Below are positions 29,388 through 37,620 of a stretch of 64,000 nt of DNA, piece after piece (positions within the stretch are counted from its first letter, which is position 1; every line of letters starts with the position of its first letter). Under the pieces are notes generated by a model that was not told the DNA's origin, did not search any database, and saw nothing but the letters and a program-made list of their open reading frames with translations. A program made the position numbers and the translations under genes. Source of the DNA: CAVSJA01 sp963728145 (GTDB lineage Bacteria > Bacteroidota > Bacteroidia > Chitinophagales > Chitinophagaceae); the NCBI GenBank assembly GCA_963728145.1, contig CAVSJA010000007.1, positions 496,001 to 560,000 of the forward strand, read 5' to 3'.

Positions 29388-29825
29388 TTACTTGCCCCTT
29401 AGTTTTGGGTCAAATTCCACAATCCATTCAATACCGTATTTGTCTCTAAAACAACCAAAATATGAACCCCAGGGACTATCACCAATAGGCCCTTCTATTT
29501 GTCCTCCTGCTGAAAGCCCATTAAATAATTTGTCTGCTTCTTCTTTACTTTCTGCACTTATTACAATTTTACTTCTGTTCTCATTTTCGTTTGTTCTTCC
29601 CATAATTTCCGGAACATCATTTGCCATCAACATATTACTTTTACCGATAGGCAAAGCAATATGCATAATTTTATTTTCTTCTTTTTCTGCTACCGGGAAT
29701 TCAGGACTTGCAAGGTCTTTGAAACGAATAATTTTTGCAAACTCTCCGCCAAATACTGATTTGTAAAAGGTAAATGCTTCTTCGGCATTTCCGTTGAAGT
29801 TAATGTGAGGATTGATAAGTGCCAT
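29388..29825 (-). CDS. VOC-family (PhnB/glyoxalase-like) protein
   Basis: 145 residues. The pattern INPHINFNGNAEEAFTFYKS at the N-terminus and GPIGDSPWGSYFGCFRDKYG at the C-terminus is that of PhnB-like VOC proteins, a metal-binding beta-alpha-beta fold. The role is uncertain; relatives are 3-demethylubiquinone-9 methyltransferase-like and usually unassigned. Confidence 0.92.
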   Translation of the reverse strand: MALINPHINFNGNAEEAFTFYKSVFGGEFAKIIRFKDLASPEFPVAEKEENKIMHIALPIGKSNMLMANDVPEIMGRTNENENRSKIVISAESKEEADKLFNGLSAGGQIEGPIGDSPWGSYFGCFRDKYGIEWIVEFDPKLRGK

Positions 29826-29885
29826 AATTTTTATTTTTTAAGTTTTTAAATTCGTTACTTTCTTATTTGTTTTGACTACTGTCCA

Positions 29886-29919
29886 GCTGCGCCGACGGCA
29901 ATCCGTCTTTGGCGGCCGA
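29886..29919. repeat. Dispersed GC-rich repeat, copy 2
   Basis: GCTGCGCCGACGGCAATCC followed by GTCTTTGGCGGCCGA, nearly the same as 27939-27969 and in the same orientation. Intergenic. Confidence 0.7.
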
Positions 29920-29962
29920 CCAATTGTTTTAATCAATTCATTCCTTTTCATATTCTGAATTC

Positions 29963-30140
29963 CGCAAGAATTTTACTCTCGCCAAGCCGGGACAAAGTCT
30001 CGGAGGGATTTGAGCAAAGATCACTAAACATACCTGTCCGATTATCATTCGTCTCCAGACAAGCCAACATATTCCTTGTACTTCATATTTAACATGCTCC
30101 GCGCCTTTGTCCCGCCAAGGCGGGAGTAAAATTCGTCGCA
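29963..30140. repeat. Inverted-repeat element of about 180 bp
   Basis: Arms of about 43 bases at 29963-30005 and 30097-30140 are imperfect reverse complements, both containing GAATTTTACTC, a CGCC/GGCGGGACAAAG part and CGGAG. The 90-base centre encodes nothing convincing. The right arm holds the CCCGCCAAGGCGGG palindrome. It fills most of the gap between the VOC and SRPBCC genes and could be a MITE-like element or a structured RNA. Confidence 0.7.
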
Positions 30141-30164
30141 TAAGTGCAAGTCAGAAACATGCAA

Positions 30165-30768
30165 TCATTTTTTCGATAAAGTTGCCAACAGATTTTCCAA
30201 ATTGTTCATTGACATTTTAAATCCTTCTGTGAAGCCCATTTCAATCATCTTCTCCATACGGGCAAGCGATTCATTATAAATAGTAATGCTCACTTTTGTC
30301 TTTCCCCGTCCGACTGGCCCGTCGGCTTGTTCGCTGAAAGTGTAATCCCAATCAGAACCCGGTAATTCAGGATTTTCATCTTTGTCCGCAAAAGCATTAA
30401 ACATTTTGAAATTGGTTTTTGGGCTAATGGAAGTGTATTTCTGAATTGCCCAGCGCTCTTGTCCTTCCGGGCTTACCATCGCATAAAATCTTCGCCCGCC
30501 AACTTTGAAATCCATAAATTTTGTTTTTGATGACCCAGGGTTTAGGCGCCACCCATTGGTCAAGGATTTCTGCTTTGGTAAAAGCATCCCATACCAGCGA
30601 AAGGTCAGCATCAAATTCTCTTGTTATGAATACCGTTTTCGCTGCTTTGTCAACGGTAAAATCAAATAGCAAATTGTTTTCATTTTTTCTGTTTTTTAAT
30701 TGTTGATAATACTTTGTCAAGTTGATTGAAACTGGGTTTCCCAAATCTTTCTGAATTGTTCTATCCAT
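30165..30768 (-). pseudogene. AHSA1-type SRPBCC protein, frameshifted
   Basis: The N-terminal part (LLFDFTVDKAAKTVFITREF; WDAFTKAEILDQWVAPKPW) and C-terminal part (MDFKVGGRRFYAMVSPEG; MGFTEGFKMSMNNLENLL) are one AHSA1-like protein. They are split by an extra A (coding strand) in a run at 30524-30528. The ORF start at 30768 overlaps the ArsR stop by 52 bases and the true start may be further in. ArsR-SRPBCC pairs are a common operon in Bacteroidota. Confidence 0.8.
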
Positions 30769-31001
30769 TTATCTATTTCTTTCATTTTTTCAATTTCAAG
30801 TGAGTAGTAAATTTCCCTGCCTTGTTGTTCCTGTTTTACCAGTTCGCATTCTGTAAGTATTCGAAGGTGTTTAGAAACAGATTGCCGGGTGGTGTTGAAA
30901 TTGTCAGCAATGGCATTCGGTGTCATTGCCTGCAATGCAATTAAGGTGATAATTGCCCGTCTTGTCGGGTCGGCAATTGCCTGAAAAATGTCTCGTCTCA
31001 T
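30717..31001 (-). CDS. ArsR-family transcriptional regulator
   Basis: 94 residues, a compact winged-helix protein: DPTRRAIITLI then NAIADNFNTTRQSVSKHLRI as the recognition-helix region and ELVKQEQQGREIYYSLE as the wing. No metal-binding cysteine motif is present, so it probably does not sense metals. It overlaps the AHSA1-like gene downstream and likely regulates this pair. Confidence 0.92.
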   Translation of the reverse strand: MRRDIFQAIADPTRRAIITLIALQAMTPNAIADNFNTTRQSVSKHLRILTECELVKQEQQGREIYYSLEIEKMKEIDKWIEQFRKIWETQFQST

Positions 31002-31125
31002 TTTGTTTAATTTTTATTTGCGAAGCTAATCGGTTGCAAATATATGTGCAGCCATTCGGTTTCGCAAATTTTTTTTTCATTTTTTTTTATTTTTTCTGTC
31101 TGCTGAAGGTTTGCAGGCTGTGCCA

Positions 31126-31245
31126 TTACTGCTGCAGCCACACAGTAAGTGCTCCACCAGCTCCGGCTATATCATATGCAGGTTTTCTATTGCAAAACAA
31201 ATCCGTAAGCAATAAAAGAATAACCAGAGATTTTAATGAAATCAT
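31126..31245 (-). CDS. Possible 39-residue lipoprotein-like peptide
   Basis: ATG at 31245 to TAA at 31126. The first 18 residues look like a lipoprotein leader (MISLKSLVILLLLTDLFC), followed by only 21 residues. It may be real, a truncated lipoprotein, or chance; support is the leader alone. Confidence 0.3.
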   Translation of the reverse strand: MISLKSLVILLLLTDLFCNRKPAYDIAGAGGALTVWLQQ

Positions 31246-31280
31246 GTTTGCGTAATTCACCATCGTGCAAACAAAATTAA

Positions 31281-31310
31281 AAAACTCTTCCTGAGAAGGG
31301 TTTTTGTTTT
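31281..31310 (+). terminator. Intrinsic terminator AAAACTCTTC-CTGA-GAAGGGTTTT
   Basis: A 10-bp stem with one G-T pair and a T-rich tail. Its sequence is close to the hairpin at 32412-32435. Confidence 0.7.
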
Positions 31311-31637
31311 ATTCCCTCACAGTACTGTGAGGAGGGCTCAACCCGTTATTGTAAAAGAATAAGATGTTCGGATTATCAGAATTGGCATTAGATGCCAGTT
31401 TACAAAGAAAATAGAAATCACGGAAAGCCTCTTCCCCTTTTTCCGTGATTTTTAATGCCGATTAAAATATCCTGTTTAAAGGGGAGGGGTTTTTGACTTA
31501 CCGGAGCATTTAGGTTTACAGTAATGATCAAATGTCAAAACCATGCACTTCCTATTAACGAGAAAAAAATATTTTTTCTGCTGTTTACTTAACTATCATT
31601 ATTAAAAGTAGTTTACTAAAAGACAATCTTTCTTGTT
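31311..31637. other. Intergenic region with a second hairpin
   Basis: No gene seen. A perfect 12-bp stem (AAATCACGGAAA at 31415-31426 pairing with 31440-31451, 13-base loop) with a T run could be another terminator. The AT-rich 31550-31620 stretch is the likely promoter for the next frame. Confidence 0.5.
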
Positions 31638-32245
31638 ATGGCAGCAAGTTTTTTTGCCCCAATCGCCATAGCACAGGTTGAAAAACTGTTCCAATAAAGA
31701 ATAAAACAGTACCGGCAAAGTTAGTGCCGGCATCAGTACCTTCCGAATCCGTATATACAATCACCGCTGCAAAGGTTACCGTCAAAACCGGCAACGACAA
31801 TAAGGAACAACTTTCGAAAGTAATGGTTACTGTCGATGAAAATGATGGAATCTGGGGGAAGGGTCGTCAACTATTCCATCCCCAAAACAATGAGTTTAAA
31901 AGTGAAATAAAAATTACCTACGCTGTTTGAATTTCCTTTGACGAAATCTGAAACAACAGCGGCAGATGCATTCACCCTCACCAATCTCCAGGCCAAGGGT
32001 TTGAGGTTCATCATTTATTACATGCCCAATTTTACACTGGATGCATGGAAAATTGAATCCGTTTCATTGCAGCTCGAGTTTAAAGATCAGTTCGGAGAGT
32101 ACATCCCACATATGGAAATTTCACGTTACAGTATGCTGTTCCTAACGGATTACTTACAAACCCTAAAGTAGTAATGGTGGGAACAACTGATAAATTTCTT
32201 ATGTCTCAGGGTGTAGTCATCGGTCAAACACAAGACTTCTGGTAG
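31638..32245 (+). pseudogene. Secreted protein of unknown function, frameshifted
   Basis: Reading across three frames gives a single protein of about 200 residues. It starts with signal peptide MAASFFAPIAIAQ, continues VPIKNKTVPAKLVPASVPSE, ITAAKVTVKTGNDNKEQLSK, EFPLTKSETTAADAF, LDAWKIESVSLQLEFKDQFG and ends SQGVVIGQTQDFW. The breaks at about 31685 (lost A), 31928 (extra base) and 32130 (net -1) occur in or near short runs. The mature part looks beta-rich. No family recognised. Confidence 0.55.
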
Positions 32246-32411
32246 TATTGCCAGTATCGTTCATATTCTAGTCTTAGACTCGACAGTTAATGAGTGCAAA
32301 AGGATCGATTCCGTGTTGGAAAAAATTTAGGGCCCAAATTTAAAACAACATGTCAATATGATTAGTCGCCAGGCTCCCTGAATTCTTCCTGGTATTTGAC
32401 TAACAAATAAA

Positions 32412-32435
32412 AAAACTCTTCTTGGGAAGAGTTTT
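32412..32435 (+). terminator. Intrinsic terminator AAAACTCTTC-TTGG-GAAGAGTTTT
   Basis: A perfect 10-bp stem with a 4-base loop and T-rich tail. It sits 7 bases before direct repeat A. A different hairpin with the same position relative to repeat B lies at 40180-40204. Confidence 0.85.
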
Positions 32436-32441
32436 TGTTTA

Positions 32442-32585
32442 GCGGACCGGACGGTTATCGAACCTATCCGCCAATTTCTTTCTTAATCAATCTCTTACAA
32501 ACTTATTTAAAACTGTACTCCACGATTCGCTCATTGAACTCACTAAATCGTAAAGTAACTGCAAATCTTGTTTAAATGTAAATAA
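32442..32585. repeat. Direct repeat A (tRNA-3'-end-like start), left flank of island
   Basis: It begins GCGGACCGGACGGTTATCGAACC, on the minus strand resembling a tRNA T-arm and acceptor end. It continues with about 115 bases that match 40219-40360 at many positions (shared TGTACTCCACGA, TCGCTCA, GTAACTGCAAATCT). Both copies have the same orientation, 7,777 bases apart, and each follows a terminator hairpin. Likely an attachment-site-type repeat. Confidence 0.7.
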
Positions 32586-32803
32586 AAATCGCGTTCCAAA
32601 CGGTATCTGCCAATGACTTCATTTTTGCATTTAAGTTTTTTTGATGCAATACTCTGTAATAGCCGGAATTTATTGAAAGTTGGAATGCTGTGGTTGTTAG
32701 GGTAATCATCTTCCAACCGCTTCATCTATACGAAACGTAATACTGCAGTCGCCTGCCAATCTGGTGAAGGGCCTACGCACTGAATGAACGCAGTATTAGC
32801 AGC

Positions 32804-33388
32804 CTAATGTTTTTCTTGTAAGCGTTTTTTTATTTTGCTCAAAAATTCAGCTGAAATCCCCAAATAAGAAGCAATCAGTTTCTGAGGAATACGAAGCTCG
32901 AGTTTCGGAAATTTAGTTTGAAAAGCGAGATAACGGTCTTCAGCAGACATACTGATATACTGTACGACCCTTTGTTGAAATGACACATATGCACGTTGTG
33001 TAATCAATCTGAAATACCTTTCTAACGCAGGTACGGTTCCATACAGCATTTCAAGATTCTCATAAGGAAATTCAAGAATTGAACTTTCTTCGATTGCCTG
33101 AACACACAAAGTAGCTGGCGTTTGCATTATAAAACTGCTAAAATCGCTGATCCACCATCCCTCAATAGCGAACTGGACAATATGCTCCTGGCCTTTTAGG
33201 TCAATAAAATAAGTCCGCAAGCTTCCTTTATTTACAAAGGCTGTTGCGCGGCAAACAGCACCCTCATGAACAAGAAATTGGCCCTTGTTCAATTTCCTTT
33301 CCCGCACCTTCTCTTCTATCAGACTTTTCTCCGATGACGATAATGAAATATACTTTTCGATGCTCTCAAATAATAGGTCCGTATTCAT
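32804..33388 (-). CDS. Crp/Fnr-family regulator
   Basis: 194 residues from the Met at 33388 (an ATG at 33403 adds 5 residues). It has a cyclic-nucleotide-binding-like beta-roll (residues 25-115) and a C-terminal helix-turn-helix (LRIPQKLIASYLGISAEFLSKIKKRL). The cAMP-contacting Arg/Ser signature of true CRP is not evident, and no cysteines suggest an iron-sulfur cluster. It is divergent from the cyclase-family gene with 122 bases between, so it may regulate it. Confidence 0.9.
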   Translation of the reverse strand: MNTDLLFESIEKYISLSSSEKSLIEEKVRERKLNKGQFLVHEGAVCRATAFVNKGSLRTYFIDLKGQEHIVQFAIEGWWISDFSSFIMQTPATLCVQAIEESSILEFPYENLEMLYGTVPALERYFRLITQRAYVSFQQRVVQYISMSAEDRYLAFQTKFPKLELRIPQKLIASYLGISAEFLSKIKKRLQEKH

Positions 33389-33510
33389 CTTGAAGTAGTT
33401 CAATGGAATTTCATAATATACTTCATTTTTATTGGCAACTATCGAGGCGAACTTTGCAATGTTACTTGCTGCACTTTAAATGCAACAAATCATTAAATAA
33501 AAATAAAGCT

Positions 33511-34485
33511 ATGAAACGTTTTTTTATTGTCGCCCTGGTATTGTCTTCATTCCAAATTATTTCTGCTCAACGTTCTGAAGAAGCAGGCATCAGCCCCTGG
33601 GGACCTGATGATGAAATTGGGACGTTAAACATGATGACAGAGCAATCCAAAGCCGAAATCCTTAGCCGCATACGTAATGGTAAAACCTACGATCTGAGTG
33701 TGGAGTATTTTGTTGGAATGCCGAGTTTCCATGTCCTTGGAGACCCCCCATACCAATATTGGTTGACACATACACCACGAGGCACTGTGGTGGGGAACCC
33801 AAACGGCCTTGGCAACGATATGAATGAAAAAGTAAGTTATACAGGGGATGCAATATCCATGTATACACACATGGGAACGCACATCGATGCATTGAATCAC
33901 TTTGGCTTAAATGGTAAAATATGGAATGGCTATTCAGCCGATCAGCATTTGGGTGACAAAGGATGGAAGAAAACCGGAGCCGAAGTTATACCCCCCATCA
34001 TTGCGAGAGGTATATTAATAGATGTACTTATGTCAAAAGGCCTTGAGCAGCTTCCGCCTAACTACAGAATTAACAAAGACGATCTTCAGAAAGCACTGGC
34101 GGGTGAAAAAATCTCACTCAGAAAAGGAGATGTTGTGCTGATAAGGACTGGCCAGGCGAGGCACTATAAAAATGCAGGTAAATTTTTGGATCAATATGCC
34201 GGAATTAACCTTGAGGCTGTTCGTTGGTTAATTGAAGACCAACAAGTGATGCTCCTGGGGGCTGACAATCTTAGTTTTGAAGCCTTCCCTCCTGAACGGA
34301 CAGACAATTGGGTACCAGTTCATACTTACCTGCTTGCAGAAAAGGGTGTGATGTTCATCGAGCAAATGGACCTGGAAGAGCTGGCGAAAGACAAAGTATA
34401 TGAGTTTGCATTTATCTCGGCTTCGCTAAAGCTAAGAGGTGCCAGCGCTGCTCCGATGCGGCCTATCGCAATTCCCACAAGGTAA
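33511..34485 (+). CDS. Exported cyclase-family (kynurenine-formamidase-like) hydrolase
   Basis: The start is at ATG 33511, giving a signal peptide (MKRFFIVALVLSSFQIISAQ); the longer open frame from 33403 has an implausible N-terminus. It is 324 residues. The metal-binding motif of the cyclase family appears as HMGTHIDALNHF, and ARGILIDVL plus KGDVVLIRTGQ follow. Relatives hydrolyse amides or cyclic esters; the substrate here is unknown. Confidence 0.9.
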   Translation: MKRFFIVALVLSSFQIISAQRSEEAGISPWGPDDEIGTLNMMTEQSKAEILSRIRNGKTYDLSVEYFVGMPSFHVLGDPPYQYWLTHTPRGTVVGNPNGLGNDMNEKVSYTGDAISMYTHMGTHIDALNHFGLNGKIWNGYSADQHLGDKGWKKTGAEVIPPIIARGILIDVLMSKGLEQLPPNYRINKDDLQKALAGEKISLRKGDVVLIRTGQARHYKNAGKFLDQYAGINLEAVRWLIEDQQVMLLGADNLSFEAFPPERTDNWVPVHTYLLAEKGVMFIEQMDLEELAKDKVYEFAFISASLKLRGASAAPMRPIAIPTR

Positions 34486-34678
34486 GATCACCCCGAACAG
34501 GATTTTGAAACGCTGCAGGTTTAATTGATGTAGTTGTTGCAGCGCAGACATATCGGGTAGTGCGTTTGGTGAGTACTTCGACTCCTCACGGAGTTTGCCA
34601 ACGCAACAGCAAGAAGTTTCTGGTGAATTTATTTATCCCGTACGCAATTCGAAATACAAGGGCATAAAACTTACAATT

Positions 34679-35579
34679 ATGAAACAGGCATCGATTATTC
34701 CGCTGGTGAAATTCGACAATGGGATATGTCCATTTAAAATACAAACCATCAAAGATCTTGCAGAGCAGCCGGACGAGTTAAACGAATCAGTTCACAGCCA
34801 TGACTATTACGAAATTGTCTGGATAACTAATGGAAAGGGAACATTGTTGGTTGATCTGGAGGAGCATCCCGTTGGGAATAATATGATCTTTTGCCTGAAG
34901 CCAAACCAGGCTCACCGGTTTACATTGGACCCGGATATGGAAGGTTTTGTTTTCTCTTTTACTGATTCGTTCTTTAATTTGGGTGAACACGAGTTCGATA
35001 TTTCAGTTCAATCCAGCCTTTACCAGCTTTTTAATGAGTGCCGGCCGCTTCGTGTAGAGAAAGAAATCGAAAAGGAAATCTGGGACCTAAGCCTGAAAAT
35101 GATGAAAGAATACGTAAACCAGTATTCATTCAGGACTCTGCTGATAAAAAGGTATTTCAGGATCTTCCTCATTTTATTGAGCAGGCAATTGGAAGAAATT
35201 CCTGAGAGTGTTGGTCAAACAAGAGAAACGGAGTTGGTAAGGCGTTTTATGGAATTGCTTGATAAAAATTTCCGGGAAGAGAAAATGGTAGGCGGTTATG
35301 CAGCGCAATTGGGTGTAACTGCAAATTACTTAAATAGGATTGTTAAGAAAACCACCAGTTATCTCAGCAGGACATCATATCAGGCAACGCGTAGTATTGG
35401 AAGCAAAACGCATGGCTCGCTTTTCTGACTCTGGAATGAAGGAGATTGCCTATGAACTCGGATTTTTTGACAGCGCTCATTTCAGCCGATTTTTTAAAAT
35501 GATTGCCGGTACAAATTTCACAGACTTCAAAAAGGAAAACCTGAATTTGTCGATTGGCGTTTCATTTAACAGGGCTTGA
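34679..35579 (+). pseudogene. AraC-family regulator, frameshifted in the DNA-binding domain
   Basis: The start is at ATG 34679 (MKQASIIPLVKFDNG). A cupin-like sensing domain (HSHDYYEIVWITNGKGTLL) is followed by an AraC domain whose first HTH (YAAQLGVTANYLNRIVKK) and second HTH (MKEIAYELGFFDSAHFSRFF) lie in different frames. One extra base near 35362 (TATCTCAGCAGG for an expected TATCCAGCAGG) restores the join as YPAGHHIRQRVVLEAKR. Corrected length is about 300 residues. Confidence 0.8.
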
Positions 35580-35844
35580 GAAGATATGAACGACAAAACA
35601 AATGAAATTTGATTCAGGGCGATTGCAATACATAATAGAATAAATGAGGCTAGTGAGTAAAGATGAAACGGTGCTCGGAAATTGAATTGCGAATCAGAAT
35701 CGAATTATTAGACAGCTTTAATTTCTCGTGATTCTCAATTCAACCGTAAAAAAGTGTTAACCCATGAGTAGTGTACTTGAAGAAGTATAGAAGATTACGT
35801 TCTAACCACGTCCTCTTTTTTTATAAAACAAAAAATGAAAAAAA

Positions 35845-36885
35845 ATGTACAACCGTCGCGAATTCCTTAACGATGCAATGATGAGTTTTGGTGCAGCGGC
35901 TTTGTCCCTCGCAGGTTTAGCAGATGAAGAATTACAAAACCAAAACGTCACCAATATCTCATCAATTATGCATACAAATAATTGCTTCGGTCCAATTAAA
36001 CAAATTAATGCGGGCGTTCTAAATATGGGTTACGTTGAGTCCGGGCCGGACGATGGTACTGCGGTAGTTTTACTGCACGGCTGGCCTTATGATATTTACA
36101 GTTATGAAGAAGTAACGCCGTTGCTGACTGCAAGAGGTTATCGTGTCCTCGTCCCTTATTTGAGAGGCTTTGGTTCAACCAATTTTCTTTCAGATGCTAC
36201 ACTTAGAAACGGTCAACCATCTGTCTTAGCCGCAGATATCATTGCTTTCATGGACGCACTAAAGATTAATTGCGCGATTCTTGCTGGATATGACTGGGGT
36301 GCACGCACGGCTAATATTATCTCGGCCCTATGGCCAGAACGTGCGAAAGCATTGATATCGGTAAGTGGATATTTAATCGGCAATCAAAAATCCGGTCGGG
36401 TGCCACTAATCCCAGCGGCAGAACAGCAATGGTGGTATCAATATTACTTTGCCACTGAACGCGGACGAGAAGGATACAGTAAGTACACACGTGATTTTGC
36501 CAGGCTGATTTGGAAAACTGCATCCCCGAAATGGAATTTTTCGGATGAAACGTTTAATCGAAGTGCGGCGGCATTTGATAACCCTGACCATGTTTCAATA
36601 GTGATTCACAACTATCGATGGAGGCTCGGATTGGCAGATGGCGAACGCCAATACGATAGCTTAGAGAAGCGACTCGCAGAATCCCCTGATATCAGAATTC
36701 CAACAATCACACTCGAGGGCGATGCAAATGGTGCGCCTCATCCTGACAGTTCTGCATATGCGAAAAAGTTTACCGGGAAGTATGTTCATAAGTTACTTTC
36801 GGGTGGCATTGGACACAATCCTCCGCAAGAAGCTCCTAAAGCTTTTGCAGATGCAGTTGTTGCAGCAGATGCCTTTTCAAATTGA
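35845..36885 (+). CDS. Tat-exported alpha/beta hydrolase (epoxide-hydrolase-like)
   Basis: 346 residues. The N-terminus (NRREFLNDAMMSFGAAALSLAG) has a twin-arginine export signal. The alpha/beta-hydrolase fold has HGWPYD (oxyanion, HGWP as in epoxide hydrolases) and GYDWGAR, where Asp replaces the usual Ser nucleophile. This is typical of epoxide hydrolases and haloalkane/haloacid dehalogenases. Catalytic His is in GGIGHNPPQEAP. Substrate unknown. A 265-base gap precedes it and 735 bases follow. Confidence 0.9.
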   Translation: MYNRREFLNDAMMSFGAAALSLAGLADEELQNQNVTNISSIMHTNNCFGPIKQINAGVLNMGYVESGPDDGTAVVLLHGWPYDIYSYEEVTPLLTARGYRVLVPYLRGFGSTNFLSDATLRNGQPSVLAADIIAFMDALKINCAILAGYDWGARTANIISALWPERAKALISVSGYLIGNQKSGRVPLIPAAEQQWWYQYYFATERGREGYSKYTRDFARLIWKTASPKWNFSDETFNRSAAAFDNPDHVSIVIHNYRWRLGLADGERQYDSLEKRLAESPDIRIPTITLEGDANGAPHPDSSAYAKKFTGKYVHKLLSGGIGHNPPQEAPKAFADAVVAADAFSN

Positions 36886-37620
36886 AGTAGATATTCACAA
36901 AGAGGGAAGGAGACATGATCTATCTTCCATCGTTACTAGTATTCGCTCAGCTTGCGCGCAAGATCCAATTTTCCTTCCGAGGTCTAAAAGTCATGCTCCA
37001 TTGCAGCAGCTGTCCACAATTGGAATTCTTGAGTCTTCGTGCATTCAAGAAAAAGGTCAGAATCTCGGCGGATATCTCCAATCTGTGTTGCCAAATTAAT
37101 TCTGGCAAAGCCTCCTCCAATGTCCAATACATTTTTCAAATGTCAAATGTTTAAGATTGTTTGGTTACTTGCTCCTCCTTAATAGTTGTGGATTTTTTCC
37201 GCTTATCTTTTTACCGGGTTTGATCGCGACAAATCTATACCTTGGATATCAATTTGAACATATACCCCACGATTGGGAGAATGTCGTATATATAACTCAC
37301 TATTGTTTTCATTTTTTTCATTAATGGTTATTAAATCGCTTCAATCGATTCTGTGACTTAGATCACTTACGATGACAAAGTTATTTTGGCTGATAACCTT
37401 TCCCAATGGATAGTTAATGCAAAAACTTGTACAAGTAAATAAGGTTAAAAATGGACGAGAAGCGATTCTAAAAATTCTTCAGGGGATAATTCATACAACA
37501 ATTGTAATGGTATAGCCATTGCTACACGCCGGGAGCAGCAGGAACTTTGCAGCAATAATTCAAGAACAATTCTAAGTAGTTCTATCAATCCATCAATTTC
37601 ATTCAAACAAAATTTCAACT
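36886..37620. other. Long intergenic region
   Basis: 735 bases with no intact gene. It contains the minus-strand fragment at 36984-37142. The rest (37143-37620) is AT-rich and shows no frame I would support; the 3' end presumably carries the promoter of the epoxide hydrolase gene. Confidence 0.5.
36984..37142 (-). pseudogene. C-terminal gene fragment of unknown family
   Basis: A 52-codon open frame without a start codon encodes a coherent protein-like end (GGGFARINLATQIGDIRRDS; LWTAAAMEHDF before the stop). Composition is protein-like, unlike the plus-strand frames here. It may be the remnant of a larger gene. I do not recognise the family. Confidence 0.4.

Noticed and set aside
29938..30141. 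67-codon minus-strand frame
   Set aside because: It lies wholly over the 180-bp inverted-repeat element and is explained by it.
32442..32475. Intact tRNA gene on the minus strand
   Set aside because: Only an acceptor/T-arm-like part is present; D and anticodon arms are missing, so it is called a repeat instead.
32543..32725. 60-codon minus-strand frame next to repeat A
   Set aside because: It overlaps the repeat and lacks any recognisable feature; its end is not preserved in copy B.
36722..37099. 125-codon plus-strand frame over the end of the Tat hydrolase
   Set aside because: It overlaps the end of a clear gene in another frame and the minus-strand fragment, and its composition is not protein-like.
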